From assembly GCA_947652605.1 (NCBI GenBank), contig OX393579.1, forward strand, positions 5,952,001-6,016,000: 64,000 nt of DNA, written 5' to 3'. Below the pieces are notes generated by a model. It was not told the DNA's origin and made no database searches. It was given only the letters and a program-made list of their open reading frames with translations. This DNA is from Elmis aenea. Taxonomy: Eukaryota > Arthropoda > Insecta > Coleoptera > Elmidae. Positions 36,107 through 49,201 of this stretch are shown here, piece after piece. Each line of letters starts with the position of its first letter. Positions within the stretch are counted from its first letter, which is position 1. A program made the position numbers and the translations under genes.

Positions 36107-39100
36107 TTATGTCTAAAAAAATAATAAGAGAACGCTTGAGACTCAATATATTTTGATGAAACTTTTCTCTACAGTTTAAAGTGTCACAGTTATTTACCAG
36201 AATGGCAATTTCCATGTTCGTGGCTAGGTAGATAACATGAAAATACACACTGTTGCCTAGAAATAGCCCCTCGTACCTAAAACCACGGTAAAATAAATTT
36301 ATTGTAAACTTCTTCGCGAGTGTTCTTGGTACGGGGCGCCATAATACCTTACGCAAAATTTTGTCGTACGCAAAATTACATAGGATAGAGTCGTACAAAA
36401 CGCAAATTAACGCTGTTGTAAATGTACTTAATGTTAAATATTTCTAAAATTTTAAATTAAAAATTACTATTTCATATGTTCTATGAAAAATACATTCCAT
36501 TTAATAAAATTGGTTGTGAAATTCGTATGCAGATACGCGAGCGGCTATGTTGAAAGTTGATTGTAAATATTCAGTTATGAGGTGGAACAAAAAATTGTGG
36601 GTTTAATAATAAATTTGCTCATTTTTTTGTGAAGGCGTGTACACAGTAACGTGTGTATATGCATATGGAACCTAAAATTTAACACCTGCCTCAAGATTTT
36701 GGTTTTTAAATAAAATTGGTATTAGTATTGTACCTTAAAATCATTCTTTTTCCGTTTTAAAAAACTGCGAACATTTTTTTTTAAGGAAATTTGCTTTTGT
36801 GTTAACTTTAACATTCATGTACAGACAGCAAACTTGTCTAACATGGCGAATTAAAAACGTCTATACAAATCTTTTATGCATTCTTCTAATCTATTTTTTT
36901 TGCAGAAGTGTTTATTTTAGATTCCACCCAGAATTGACTGAATTAACTGTTAATAATAATGTTAAAAGTATGATATATCTAATTTGAGTAGTAATTTACT
37001 TCCAATTCTTGTGATAAACTATTAAATAATAAATTATTAATTATGATTAACTTTATTAGACTCTAGTTTATAATTATCTGTAAAACGTATAATAGTTGTA
37101 AGTTTGTTTGTTCGATGTAATACTTATATTTTATTGATATAAGTAATTTAAAAGAAGGGCTGTCACTTAAGTTTGTCTATGTTTAATACTGTGAACGTTT
37201 TTAAAAATAGTGGCTTAAAATAATGATAATGATAAACCTCTAAGTATGCTCAAGTTAAGAATTTTAAAAGACGTTTAACGGTCGAGAAGTTTGTGATGAT
37301 ATGATTAAATACTCAGAATTAAGAATTGCCCAATTTCATGGAAGATAATTTGGTGTTTTAAGATGTTTGGTCTTAATTCTTAAAAGTAGCTAATTATTTT
37401 TTAACGATATTTATTTCCCTATAGATTGTAGACATGTTTGTTATGTGTTTAGATGTATTTTTTTTTTCACTTTTAAATTAATTCGTCATATCTAATTGGT
37501 AGTTAGCTAAATTCTAAGTACCTCTTAAATATTTAAGAATAAACGTTTTAAAATTACTTCTATTTTATTATAGGGTGTCCGGTTTTCATTTACTTTTATC
37601 AGGGTGTTATTTCATTACGTTGTGTGGTTTAGGGTGAAGATAGGTGCTCCAGAATTGTTGCTGTTAAATCTTCCCCAATGGCGTAAAATAGCAAGGAAAG
37701 CTTCTTGTGTAAGTCCAATAAGTTTGCGTCATTTCCCCTACAGTTGCGATTTTTATTTTATTATTTTTCTTCAACGTAACTTTTTTTTTCACTAAGAATT
37801 CGTCGTTCTTATACCGCTTGTCGCTATTTGTCATTATTTTTTCTACGTAGGCTTTTATTTTAAGACCTATTCTTTTTGTTATTTTTATAATATGCAATTC
37901 TTATTGCCCTTTTTTTATATTTCAACAATGAAGATTAAAAATGTACGATGCAAATTTAACCCCATAACGACACAGAATTAAAACTAAATAGGTCCACATA
38001 AAAATTGTGTTATTTATCCTAAAAAAGTGGATTGTGTAAAATTTGTACATTTTTGAACAGACTTTTGGATTAATACTCAATTTCAATATTTTCTATAGAA
38101 AAAAATCGTCAGGAATTAGCGAACCGGTCAAAATAACTGTTAAATTTGTTGTTTTATAGTCAAAGTATTTGATAATTAACACATTTATATGAAAAACTTG
38201 GATAAATTGCTCAAGTTATTGGATTTCATAGAAAATTGTCTTAAATTCAGTGACGTTTTGCTACTAATATCAACAGAATTTGTCTGTGTTTCTTGTCATT
38301 TGCAATAAAAATTAACGTCATATATTTGTCTAAAAGTCAAACAGTTTTTCTTTAGCACTAAATTTGATTACTTCCCTCTTCCATTCCTGAAGTTTAGGAA
38401 TATGAAACACGTAAAATTCCCTACATCCTTGTCAATGTAGAATACTGGCAAATCACCCTGTATAAACTTACATAGACTGTCACTGCGTTTGAAGTGCTGT
38501 TTACAAATATTGACGTAATAAAATAAACTCAATGGATTTCTGTTGATTTTTCCTTTTGTGCTGAAATTGGGTAAACACATTTATTTGTCGAGAATCTCTT
38601 CGGCTGTTGTATTATTGCTAAAAGCTTTGTCGTTCATATTATTGTTTACAAAAGCAACATCAGAATAAACAGTAGCAGAAAACGTTTTAGCTCAAAAAAT
38701 GACCTGTATAACTGTTATGACAATTCAAATAATAGTCAACAACTTTTACGGAAATTCATAAAAATAAATGTCTCTTTAGTGCCTTTGTTGTATTATTTTA
38801 TATTAGAGTAAAAATAATAAAACTTTTGCTGTTATTTTTTGTTTATAATCTTCATGGTAAGTGAATACGAGTTCCTATTTACAAATACTTCACCAGTAAC
38901 AACATGGAGACAAAATTGGACCAATTATTTTTAAACTAATCTTATGCTATGTTACTAAATGTATAATTAACTTTTGGAATGATCTAACGTTTCCTGATCA
39001 TGTTATAAACACATTTTTCTTGAGTTTTTGTTTCTCTTAACCGAGATCAATAATAAAGAAAGAAAAAAGTTGGTCCTAGTTCTGAATAATTTGTAACATC

Positions 39101-39710
39101 AGATACTTATTGGTGGCTTTTGTACTAAAATTGGGGATTTCTGCTTTCATATTTTACATTTACATTGTGGTTTTCACACAGGGAAGTATAATGAATGGCT
39201 ATTAAAAGACGAAGATTATTATTAGTAGTTTTAATGCTAGAAAGTTCACAACTAAAAGGAAAGAACCATTTTTAAAAACGATAAATATAATTAAAAAAAT
39301 TAATATTTAAGGATATTGATATTTTCATAGGTTATTTGCTTTTTATCAAAAACAATACTCATGGATTATTAAGTAAAATAAATTCAGTGATACAACAAAT
39401 TATTTATTGACACAATTGTTTAAAAATATAAACTCGTTAGTTATAAGTTATGATAAAGATGAACACAAAAGATTGCATGTACTAGTAAATTAAACTTATT
39501 AAAGAAAGTTGGGTTGCATATACCACGTTTAATATCGTCTACGATTCCATAATTTTATCTGCATTTGTGGCTTTTTCAACACTTAGGCAACCTCTTACAC
39601 ATTATTTTATGTATCTTTTAACAGTAACTAATACAAGGAAAGTAGTAACTTTGCGCAGTAAATTAAATTTTATGATTCACAATTTTAAACAATCATTTTG
39701 TATTTGCATA
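36107..39710. other. AT-rich intergenic stretch
   Basis: No exon or RNA gene found. It contains solo relics of the ACAGGGTG end: tatagggtgtccgg at about 37571 and atcaccctgtata at about 38453. Minus-strand open frames here (for example 36099-36398) show no domain. Confidence 0.5.
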
Positions 39711-39711
39711 C

Positions 39712-39775
39712 AGGGCGAGCACAATTTTGTGGCTTCTGAACATCTTACAAAACAAAAAAATTCAACTTAACCCTG
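39712..39775. repeat. hAT MITE fragment
   Basis: The words cagggcgagcacaattttgt and ttcaacttaaccctgcac match the left half of the hAT MITE at 41051-41222 (ttttgtggc-tct-aacac-ttacaaaa). A deleted relative. Confidence 0.5.
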
Positions 39776-40331
39776 CACTAGTTTTATTCAAAATTTTTAA
39801 TTAATAAAAAATCAACTAAGGGTAAATAATTGTTACTTAAATGTATGAGAAAAGTTATATAAACAGTTTTTAATTTTTGAAATTACCGCGTGTTTTGTAA
39901 TACTAAACTTTTCTCAATTTATGCTTTGAATTTTGCTTTTATTGAAAGATTATTTAAGTATATGAGGCAAACATTTCTTATTTTACACTGAATGACGTTA
40001 TTAAGGCTAAATTTTAACTTTTTAAAATCATTTAAGATCAGCTGTTATGGTTGAATGAATGTAAAAATGATAAAATACGGACATAAATGACCGCTACATT
40101 GTTGATGAGTTGGAAGGAGATAGACTTCCTATCGTACGTTGATACTTGTATCTAGTCCAGAAAGGCAAGGCGTTGTTTGTCTCTTTTGAACACGTTGGTT
40201 GTAACAGTCGCATATGTCGTAGCGTTCTTGCCACCTCCTTTATGTGCTCCTGATACAAAATATAAGTAGAAAATTTCACCGATAGAGGTCACAGCCAACA
40301 CGATTTTGAGTTTTATAATGTAGAACGCAGG

Positions 40332-41045
40332 TAGGGTTGCCACAATATCTCTTTAAGAGAGAACATGTTCTCATTTTTAATTCTGATCTTTCTCTTTCTT
40401 TTTTCATGTAAAAATGTTCACTTTTGTTCTCTTTTTTCAGTTTCTCCTTTTTGAAATGAGAATGTTTACTGAAGTTCATTTAATATTCGAACTTAAACTT
40501 AATGCAAATATTACAAGAATATTTCTTGTAATTATTTTTATAATGAGTTTAAAAATAATAAAGATTTTCTAACGAAAAAAAAAGAAACATCTTAACATCT
40601 ATAACTTGAATAATTAAATTTAATTAAAAAGGAATTAGTTGTTTAAAAAAAATGTTTCTCAAAAAACCAAAAGATTCTAATAAATTTATTTAATGAATAA
40701 ATATTTTTTTCTTATTAATAATATGTAAAAAAATCTAAATAACCGATTTTATTGGGTAGAAGGATACTTTATTTTATGTTAGTTTATTAGGACGTGATTT
40801 CCCCAGCCAAAGAAACTAATTTTCAATGATTTATATTATATTTATGAATATGTATGTAAATAATTTCATTGATATATTATGTATATTTAGAAATAATATA
40901 TAAGAATAATTAATTTTTGCTACAATTGTGCAATATTTTTCTCAATGAATGTGTTTTTTTCAATTAATTCCGCAATGTTCTCTATTTGTTCTCTTTTTTG
41001 ATTGGTATTGTTCTCCTTATACATTCAGGATTTTTGGCAACCCTA
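40332..41045. mobile_element. hAT-type MITE (TAGGGTTGCCA ends)
   Basis: Starts tagggttgccacaatatctc and ends ggatttttggcaaccta-type sequence (tttggcaaccctaag), giving 11-12 bp inverted ends TAGGGTTGCCA. The flanks aacgcagg and agcacagg agree at six of eight positions, consistent with an old 8-bp hAT duplication. The ends carry repeated ttctctttttt words; the interior is very AT-rich with no frame. Confidence 0.7.
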
Positions 41046-41050
41046 AGCAC

Positions 41051-41222
41051 AGGGCTGTTCAACTGACGAAAGAACTTTTGTGGCCCCTAAACACCTTACA
41101 AAAAATCATTCAACTGAACCCTTAAGACGATATAGACATAAAATTTCGTTTCGCCTATTAGAATTACACCCTAAAACTTTGGGAAAAATGGCCCGCACTC
41201 ATCTAGAAGTTGGACAACCATG
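41051..41222. mobile_element. hAT-type MITE (CAGGGCTGTTCAAC ends)
   Basis: Starts cagggctgttcaactg and ends aagttggacaaccatg, imperfect inverted repeats of 16 bp. The right subterminal gcccgcactcatctag resembles the end of the 32.4-kb hAT fragment, so it is probably a deletion derivative of that type. It directly abuts the previous MITE. Confidence 0.65.
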
Positions 41223-42519
41223 AGCTAACTCTTACAATCAAACAATTTTTAATAATTAACTCATTTCATGTATTATGTTAACACAAAACACGACACTGCA
41301 CTAATAATTGCCCATGGCATCTTTATCATTTGCTAAATAATTATTGTATGATACATTACGTAATACTAAAGAAATAATTTACAAATGAACAAAATTTTAA
41401 TGCAGACTATTTGCCTTGAAATATTGTGTAGCTAAATTTGTGAATCACTAAAGGAGTTGTTATATTACAGCAGGCAAGCCAATAAATTTCATTGTAACAA
41501 TTAATATTTTATGTAAACTCACAGTAACTTTACAACCTCATAAAAAAATATATGCACAAAATTACCCATCGTGTAATACATTTCGTGCTAATACAAAATT
41601 CAGGACCATCTTTCTCTTTACGCTAAAGCTTTTTCATCCCTCTTCCATTACTTACCTCATCTTTTTCTACCATCTACAATAATTTCTTTATTAGAACAGA
41701 CGTTTCATTTAACTCATATGTCACGTTCCAGTTAAAAGAGTTGTAAATGTGACAGTTTAATATGTAAAATCAATATTGATATAAAACAAATCGGTTGAAA
41801 GTACCGAGAATGTTTCTCAATTAACAATTTATGTGGTCAACCTTCAGTGTATTATGTACGGGTACACACTGTAATTACATTAAATTATGTAAAGAACTAA
41901 ATAAAACATTCATTAGGTTTATTATTTTATCAAATACATCAGTCGTTAATCGATTTTACGCATTTTTTTTATTGAATGATATATTGATATGTTAAATCTG
42001 TGCTTGCTAAAATTATTACACAACTTGGGTATGATTTACACTTTGCTTGTCAAATATGATCCATTTGCTGTCAGTATTTTTGGTTGTGCTGTAGAAGGTA
42101 TAAAGAACTGCTAATGGTGCTTGTGTCAGAAATACACCATGATTTATCGTTTCGGTTGTGAGTGTATATTTTTAGCGTGTTCTTTACTTGTCATATAAAT
42201 TTGATATTTACTTGAACTAAGACTATTTTATTCAAACATAAACTAAAATTTAGAGATTCAAAAGTAATTACCTACTCAAAAATTTTCAACGTTTTGTGTT
42301 CTAACGATATAAATCATGCTTTAATTACATTGCTTAATATATTTCCATAACGTATGTTTTCATAGCTGCAAATATAAAAATAAAATTTTACCACTACATA
42401 CGGGATTGTAAAGTTTCATAAAATCGTGTTATAGTTACGTCTGCAGCAGGACTTGGGTAGAAAATTGTCATGATAATATGTTATTGTTTTCAGTTTATTT
42501 ATGATCTGAATATTACTAT
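41223..42519. other. AT-rich intergenic stretch
   Basis: No exon, RNA gene or element end recognised. Confidence 0.5.
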
Positions 42520-42930
42520 GTGTTTGGTGCATCCCCATAGCTATATCCCATATGTCCATACAGGCTTTAAAATTAGTTTGTGAAGCAAAAGTTTCTTGCG
42601 TAGGGACAGACAGGAATTCCTCCCGATTAGCCAGTAATGTTTTTTAATATTTGATACCTATTTCTTCCCATTTTTTCTTGACATGAGCCTTCCTGCGTAG
42701 CTTAGCGTACAAAGTATTTTACTGTGTTGGAGTATGGAATTTGTTTATTATTTAAGTTGATTGGTACTTGTTCAATTCTCTTGTTGGTGAAATTGACATG
42801 TACTGACTTAGTTTCGTTTAATGTATACGCCATGTTTTTGTCCCGTTGTTGATCTGATTGGCAGCTGCTTGTAATTTCTTGGATGATTCTAATTGTTTCT
42901 TCCTACTGCTAAAATAGCTATGTAATTTAA
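42520..42930 (-). pseudogene. Jockey-like LINE remnant, second copy
   Basis: On the minus strand, in broken frames: YIAILAVGR (after the lost catalytic box), HLNETKSVHVNFTNKRIEQV-like sequence (N-E-T-K-S-V-H-V-N-F-T), KYFVR, LRRKAHVKKKWEE, LLLHKLILKPVWTYGI, a stop, then LWGC. It is the same family and segment as the copy at 26790-27560, with independent decay. Confidence 0.75.
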
Positions 42931-43922
42931 TAACGAATTTTCAGTTGGTCAGAGCATGTGAATATTTTAAATTATAAACCGTAAGTTCTCCACAAATAAA
43001 AAAAATCACACTAAATTACGTGTAAACTATTTGTCCTAATTTTTTTCCGAAAATGGACAATTAGTAATTGCAGTCTATTAATATCAAACGTACTTTTTTA
43101 ACCGGGCTCAATTTGTTGTTTACTTATAAACAAAAAAACAATAATTTTAATTTTCTCTCATCAATCACATTTATTTTTTTGTGAAAAACAATATTTCAAG
43201 GAGTGTAAGAATTTTTCTGTTGTTGATATTCGACCAAGTTAAAGTGATTGATTGTATTGGTATGCCTAAACCAACAAAATCCAAATAGTTTTCTTCAGTA
43301 ACCGTAAATTCTTGTTCTGTTTGGCGGTCCATTGGATAAAAGAGATTTTTGCTTTTTTTTTTAAAGAACTTGGACCTAAAGACTTCCAACAAACAATTTT
43401 TAGCAATGTGACTTTTAAATTCTCATATCAATACAATATAAACAGGAAAATACATCGTCATAACTTTTTCTCGCCGTTATCAGTAAACCAGATGTTTTGT
43501 AATTTTTTGCCGTTTGTGCAAATATTGTAGCGATGTGCTCCATTTCCAAACGAGTTCTAATGCTTCGCTGTGTTGTTTTAAGTTGCCTGTAATCCTCTAG
43601 TGAAAATCATTCATTTCCAAGCTTCAAATAACTAGGATATAGTGAAATAGTGGCACTATCTATCTAGGAAAATGGTGCATTTAAAACATGGTAAGTTATT
43701 GCTCATTTTTTGAAACCAATTAAGCGTTTTGATAAGTGCATTAAAGTTTATTTTATATATTAACTGATTTTGCGTTACTGTCACTTGATATTTTTTTGTT
43801 GTAACAGTAGTATTGAATGTTTAACAACTAGCTATGTTATGAATTATTGCTGATAAATTATAGTTGCTCTAAAAATGCTTTTTGTCATGCTTAACCACAG
43901 AACTGAAAATAACAAGGGCGTC
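42931..43922. other. 3' flank of the ionotropic receptor gene
   Basis: Lies downstream of the receptor stop codon on its minus strand. A minus-strand AATAAA (plus tttatt at about 43748) could end the transcript. Minus-strand frames across 43170-43620 have some coding character but frequent stops and no domain I recognise. Confidence 0.4.
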
Positions 43923-44175
43923 TTATCGGGTAATTTTTGGCATATTCGCACATCTTGTATCATATTTCATTGCCTTGTACTTTTTGTAACCCAATTCAGT
44001 AAAAAGTAACGCTACGGCAAGTATTAATCCACTGCTAAACAAAAGAAAAACGTGGTAGCAGTCAATTAAACCAACGCTAATAAACTGATTTTCTTTGCCG
44101 GCACATTCTGGCTTCTTGATGAAATATCGTCGAAATTCTCTGTTTTGGACTCCACTTTCGTATATTCTTTTGAAC
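43923..44175 (-). CDS. Ir75: IR75-clade ionotropic receptor, last coding exon (TM4)
   Basis: Preceded by the acceptor tttgtttcag on the minus strand; the incoming split codon GG|G gives Gly. It encodes FKRIYESGVQNREFRRYFIK, then PECAGKENQFISVGLIDCYH, a hydrophobic TM4 (VFLLFSSGLILAVALLFTEL) and a short basic cytoplasmic tail ending PKITR and TAA. The block G-V/I-Q-x-R-E followed by FISVGLIDCY is characteristic of IR75 receptors. These are odorant-gated cation channels in olfactory neuron dendrites, related to ionotropic glutamate receptors. The phase matches the exon at 46867-47141. Confidence 0.9.
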
Positions 44176-46866
44176 CTGAAACAAAAATACAACAGTATTC
44201 ATAACTTGTATTCTTCTTGGAGGTGAGTTAATCCACAGTAAAAATCGTGTAATGTATATAGGCCATTTTAGCCAGATTATTCTGTTGTGTAACATGCAAA
44301 ACGCTCTTGAAAAGTGCTTTATGTAACTCTGCAACAAGTACCGCACAAGTAACTAAGCATTACGTTGTTGTTTCTCTGCGAAATAAACGTATTTGATACG
44401 TAATATTGCAATTTACCAACAGAAGCGTCGATACGGAATCACAGCAAGCATACAAAATGCACTTTGCGTCACAAACAATGACCTAAAAATTGTTAAAACG
44501 CCTTGAAAGATCTTAAACTTGGGTAAACATCATGACGTAACTAACCTATACAAACCTTTTATGGATAATAATATTTTTTGCAGGTGATTGTATGTGTGTT
44601 TATTTTTGATTTATCAAGGATGAATCGATTTGGTTATTCCATCACTAATGCAGTGCATTTCCGTACTTCTGTTTATAATAGAAAAACTGTCGTACAGTGT
44701 ACAGCTAATAATTATCTAGAGAGTAATTGATCATAATGGGAATTTTTGTATACATTCCGAGAAGTACTTCAGTGTAAATGACTTGACTTTTTATAAAAAT
44801 TATGCTAGTGTTGATTTAACTTACTAGCCTATTTTATTATTATTTTCAATAAGCGAGTATGTACGATTACAAACATGAGCCAATAATTTTTGTTATTTTA
44901 AGGTAATAAATGTATTGCATTTTAATGTGCATAAAAATATTTGTACTAACTATAGAGAAATTACACTTATATTTGTTATCCCGGTTACTTATATTTTAAT
45001 CAGTACATAATTTCGCACAGACGTTAACGAATCGTAATTTTGTTTACTGTAAAGTGATTTAAGCCACTTTGAACATCAGTAGTTAATAAAAATTAGGAAC
45101 TTATATTGATTCAGTCCGATATGTTTTACTAAAGTGATGTTTGATAAGACAGTAATTTAAGAAACTTGATGAATAAATTATATAATGTATAAGTTTATGG
45201 AAATATTTTTTAATTTTCATTAATAGTCATAAAATATATAAGTTATAAGTAAATGTATCACTACATTTTGAAATATAAGTAATTTATACAAAGTATTTCA
45301 TAAAAAGCCTATTCATGTGTTGAATCGTTGTCATTAATAGGAGCGATGAAGTCTTCATACATTTCACGTTGTTTTAGATTTTAAAACAATAATTTCAAAA
45401 TGAACGTATTTGCTCATCTCTTCACCAATAAAATTTTTATTGACGAAAATAATAATGATTTTGGAGAAATTGCAAGTAAAACGTTTAAAGATAAAAATAC
45501 CATACATTTTTGTAATCGTAAACAGCTTTAACTCGTTTTTCAAATAGTGACTTAGGCCACTTTCAAAATAAACTGCTCATATAATACTTCATCAAAGTGT
45601 TTTGTATTATTATCGCAAAATTTTAAATAAGTTGATCTGCTTATATTCTTCTGCTGTCTTTGAGTGTAATAAAAGAGAGAAATATAACACTGAAAAAGTT
45701 AAAGACAATTAACTTTGTTTGGAAGAATATGGAGAAATTTTAAAACTAAGCCAATTAAATAGTGTTTGCACTTTATTCGACACAAAAAAATGGAAACTGA
45801 TTCAAAATGTTGCACTTTTTTGAAGGAAAAATCGAAAAATTGAAGAAATTGGCTTAAAATTTCGTACACAAGTTATTTACTTCCCTAACAACGACGATAA
45901 TAAGTTTGATTATACAGGGTGTTTCTTAAATATTGCGAAACAAATTTGGAATCGAAAATTAAGAGGAGACTTTTATATAACTTTTTTCCCTTAGACGTCT
46001 CCTTTCGGAGTTACCTACACCCCCCCTAAAGAGGAGCGGTAAAATTAGGTTTTTATTATTATTTGGATGTATGTAGGAGAATGATATTTGGTAGATGTTT
46101 TATACTTATTTAAAGATTTCTGATAGTAATATTTTCAATCATCCCTCACCTTCACAGGGGGCTGCAAAGTGCGAATCGAGCTTTCAAAGATTTCTTTTAA
46201 ATTGCAAAATCTTAAGGCTCCAAAAAGTTATTTCGATAAAAAAAAAACAAAAGGGGTCGCATTTTTCGATCTCTTCACAAGGGGCTTGATTCGTACTTTT
46301 CAGCCCCCTGTGAAGGTGAGAGATAATTAAAAATATTACTATGGGACACCTTTCAATAAGTATAAAACATCTACCAAATGTTCTTCTCCTACATTTATCC
46401 ATATTTGAGAAATAAAATAAAAACCTAATATTACCGCTCCTCTTTAGGGTGTCTCCGAAAGGAGACGTCTAAGGAAAAGTTAGATAAAAACCCCTCCTTA
46501 ATTTTCGATAACGAATTACCTTACGATTTTTTTCGCAATATTTAAGAAACACCCTGTATATATTACGATTTTAAAATTTTCATTCAAATTGGGCAAATGT
46601 TTAAAGAGTATTATGCTTGCTTTTTTTAATCGAAAAATCGAAACGTTTTAGCTATAGTAATTGATTTAACCCTTGGTACACACCCTAAATAGAATCATTG
46701 GCTATTAGTTAGGTATTTCAAAATACGGCTCAAAAATGTAAGTGCCTTAATGCTACAGTGTTGATTAAAAATAACCATAAAACATTTAACATAGTGTTAA
46801 TACTTTCGTATTAAATCCATGACGACTAACATTTGCAGAGCTTTTGTTTTCGCAATATTAACTCAC
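44176..46866 (-). other. Intron of the ionotropic receptor gene
   Basis: Lies between donor GTGAGT (minus, ending at 46861) and the acceptor at 44176. AT-rich apart from the foldback element at 45911-46560 inserted in it. Confidence 0.8.
45911..46560. mobile_element. Foldback element, TATACAGGGTGTTTC family
   Basis: Begins tatacagggtgtttcttaaa and ends with its inverse. Arms of about 270 bp pair through aaggagacgtctaagg and taaagaggagcggtaa to a centre near 46235. A few base differences between arms show moderate age. No coding frame of note. It lies in an intron of the receptor gene. Confidence 0.88.
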
Positions 46867-47141
46867 CCCACTTTGAATATTTCTTTGTACGTAGAGTTTT
46901 TACGAGCAACGAGCCAAGGATGGTGTAGGTTCATGTAGTTAATATTTTTCAATCCACATTTTTCCGATTCCTTGTACGTTTCACCAATTATTTTATACGC
47001 CGCGGGCAAGACGCAATGAAAAGCGAAAAATTCTGTCCTGGCTTTGCGGACTCCTTCTTTTAGCGACATGAACGCTGGCGACTGCCCTTTTGGTGCTATT
47101 TTCTGCTGATACATGGCCTGCTTCACCGGTTCTGGGGCAAT
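46867..47141 (-). CDS. Ir75: IR75-clade ionotropic receptor, penultimate exon (S2 lobe)
   Basis: Exon between the acceptor tttatttag and donor GTGAGT on the minus strand, 275 nt, entering in phase 0 and leaving with GG of a Gly codon. It encodes IAPEPVKQAMYQQKIAPKG, then FMSLKEGVRKARTEFFAFHC, AAYKIIGETYKESEKCG and PWLVARKNSTYKEIFKV. This is the S2 half of the ligand-binding domain; I-A-P-x-G ... A-F-M-S-L-x-E-G-V-R-x-x-R ... F-A-F-H ... Y-K-E-I-F-K-V is the IR75 pattern. It continues without gap from the upstream exon (YFP|IAPEP). Confidence 0.93.
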
Positions 47142-47225
47142 CTAAATAAAACATTAGAATGAACCATTGAGAGTTTATCAGGTTACAATATTATATACGG
47201 TGTGTCCAAAGGAATTGAATATGCT

Positions 47226-48156
47226 ATATAGGGTGTCCCAAATTCGAGTAAATGCATGGGGATCTCGCTTATCTTAAGAGCTACGAGGTCGGTTAAATTA
47301 GGGCAAAGTTGCGAAATTAGATGCTCATTAATAATCCAAAGAGAAATTGAAAATATCTCAAACGGTATCCGAGGAAATTAGGAAAAACTGGAAAATACGA
47401 TTTTTGAAAATCGTCTATAACTCCTTTGGAGTATGAAATATTTTAAATGTGTAAAGACATTGCCCAAGCAACTTTTCAAGAAGCCGAATCGAATAGTGGC
47501 CACAAATTTTTTCTAGATTGATTCGTTTTTATTTTATGAGAAGCAACTTTATTTTTTCTTATGGGCGCAATTTTTGCTATTTACATAATCAAATAGCATT
47601 TATTTTTCTGAATCCATTGATGTATCACACATGGTATTTTACTTTTTCTTTCATTGTCAAATTTCAAAAAATACGTTTTAAACAATAACCATTATAAATC
47701 AGGTTGGCCGGTCATTGTAGTTTATGTTGTTTCCATGACAACCGATCAACGAACTAAAAGTTTTGAAGGCCTGTTAGTCGTAAAAATGAACTTTAATAAC
47801 GAAGAAAAACGCGATATGCTGCCCATAAGAAAAAACAAAGTTGGTTGTCTAAAAACAAAAACGAATCGACCTAGGAAAAATTTGTGACCACCATCCGATT
47901 CGGCTTAAAAAGTTGCTTGGGACTTTTTTACACATTTAAAATATTTTAAACTCCAAAGGAGTTATAAACGATTTTCAAAAATGGACTTTCCAGTTTTTCC
48001 TAATTTTCTCGGATACCGTTTGAGATATTTCCAATTTCTCTTTAGATTATCAATAAGCATGGAATTTAGCAACTTTGCCCTAATTTAACCGACCTCGTAG
48101 CTCTTAAGATAAGTGAGATCCCCATGCATTTACTCGAATTTGGGACAACCTGTATA
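47226..48156. mobile_element. Foldback element, TATACAGGGTGTCCC family, with captured coding start
   Basis: Begins atatagggtgtcccaaattc and ends gaatttgggacaacctgtat. Arms of about 350 bp pair through gcatggggatctcgcttatc, taagagctacgaggtcggtt and gattcgttttta. The spacer (about 47570-47815) holds a plus-strand ATG frame described separately. It shares its end region with the elements at 1081-1666 and 49471-49536. It sits in a receptor intron. Confidence 0.88.
47786..47827 (+). pseudogene. DUF4817-like N-terminal coding stub inside a foldback
   Basis: From the ATG the frame reads MNFNNEEKRDMLPI, then runs into the palindrome arm. M-x-F-x-N-E-E-K-x-D-M-L is how many insect DUF4817 (helix-turn-helix, mobile-element-associated) proteins start, as I recall the family. 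Only about 14 codons remain, so it is at most a relic of the autonomous element. A similar stub occurs at 50602. Chance cannot be excluded for one stub alone. Confidence 0.45.
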
Positions 48157-48683
48157 TCTCAGTAAATATCCACTTAAGGAAAAAATGTTTTGAATAAAAG
48201 TTGTTTGGTACTTAGTTTTCCACCATAAGACAAAATATAAATATATATTTTTTTCGAATAACAAAAGCACAATGAAAAACAATTGAATTTTTTTAAATGG
48301 CAAGGTACCCCTATATTATACTCATTTGATAGAGGATTTTTTTCTCTTTTACACCAAAATATGTTAGATTAAAACACGTTTTGATATACTTTGCCATCGA
48401 TATTTCCAAGTTTGCTTGCATTTTCATTGAAAATTATTTTTAATGGGTTTAATTCATGGCGAATCTATAACTTCTGAGCCCCTTTTTAAATATCAGGCCA
48501 CCCTCCCTCTTAACCTTATTAATATTTCATCTGAATGTGAGTTAGGAATCAATGGTAAACCAAGAATATATTTAGTTATAGATATTCTCAAAACTTGTAA
48601 TACAATGACGTGAAGACGACTGAATGCGGTGAATTTTAAATCTAGCTTTTCTAACAACTGGAACTGCAGAAAGTTATACTCAC

Positions 48684-49201
48684 AGGAAAGTAGTGTCGAG
48701 AATATGGGGTGTCTTCCACTCCAAGCTTAATCCTTGAGTACAATAAATCATCCAAAGTTGTCAAACTGTTCGAAGTTGACTGCAAAAGAGCCACAATACT
48801 GGCAGAATAAGCTGTATAGAAATACATCAGAGTAATAAACAATGTGATGAACGCGATTCTTCCAGCGCTACTCTGGGGCTCAAAGTCAGATCCTTGTTGG
48901 CTAACTCCAGCAATTTCCGCCAATACGATATCCATTATCTTTGGCGACGATTTCTTATTGCGCTCTTCTGTGTTGGGCAATGTTTTCCATTCCCAAACGC
49001 TAATTATATACATAACAAAAGCCGTTATGATCAACATCACGAAACCAAAAATCCATACCATGCGCTCGAAGGTTAGCGTAAATATGTTACGGACGTAGGA
49101 TAATGGTGGTGCTCTGAATATGAATTTTAGTTCGCTTGGGGTTGTTGATGCTACGTAGTCTACGATAGCGAATCGGTCTTCGGTAAAAAATGATGGAGAA
49201 G
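48684..49201 (-). CDS. Ir75: IR75-clade ionotropic receptor, pore exon (end of S1, TM1, pore, TM3, start of S2)
   Basis: 518-nt exon between catttgcag and GTGAGT on the minus strand, entering with two bases of a split codon. In order: end of S1 (SPSFFTEDRFAIVDYVASTT and ELKFIFRAPPLS), TM1 (VWIFGFVMLIITAFVMYIIS), a cytoplasmic loop, and the pore loop (ASAEI-type, here LAEIAGVSQQGSDFEPQSSA). TM3 follows with YTAYSASIVALLQS, equivalent to the SYTANLAAF gate of glutamate receptors, then the first part of S2 (LYSRIKLGVEDTPYSRHYFP). The D-Y-x-A-x-T-T-P block and the YSASIVALLQS gate point to the IR75 clade. Upstream exons for the N-terminus and most of S1 were not found between here and 56.8 kb. 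The 7.6 kb that could hold them is filled with foldback, hAT, gap and satellite sequence. Confidence 0.93.

Noticed and set aside
43171..43620. Possible coding segment on the minus strand downstream of the receptor
   Set aside because: Frames are broken by stops and no domain could be named. It may be old transposon sequence, but I cannot support a call.
48844..49098. Plus-strand open frames opposite the receptor pore exon
   Set aside because: Shadows of the minus-strand IR75 exon, which has splice sites and transmembrane and gate motifs.
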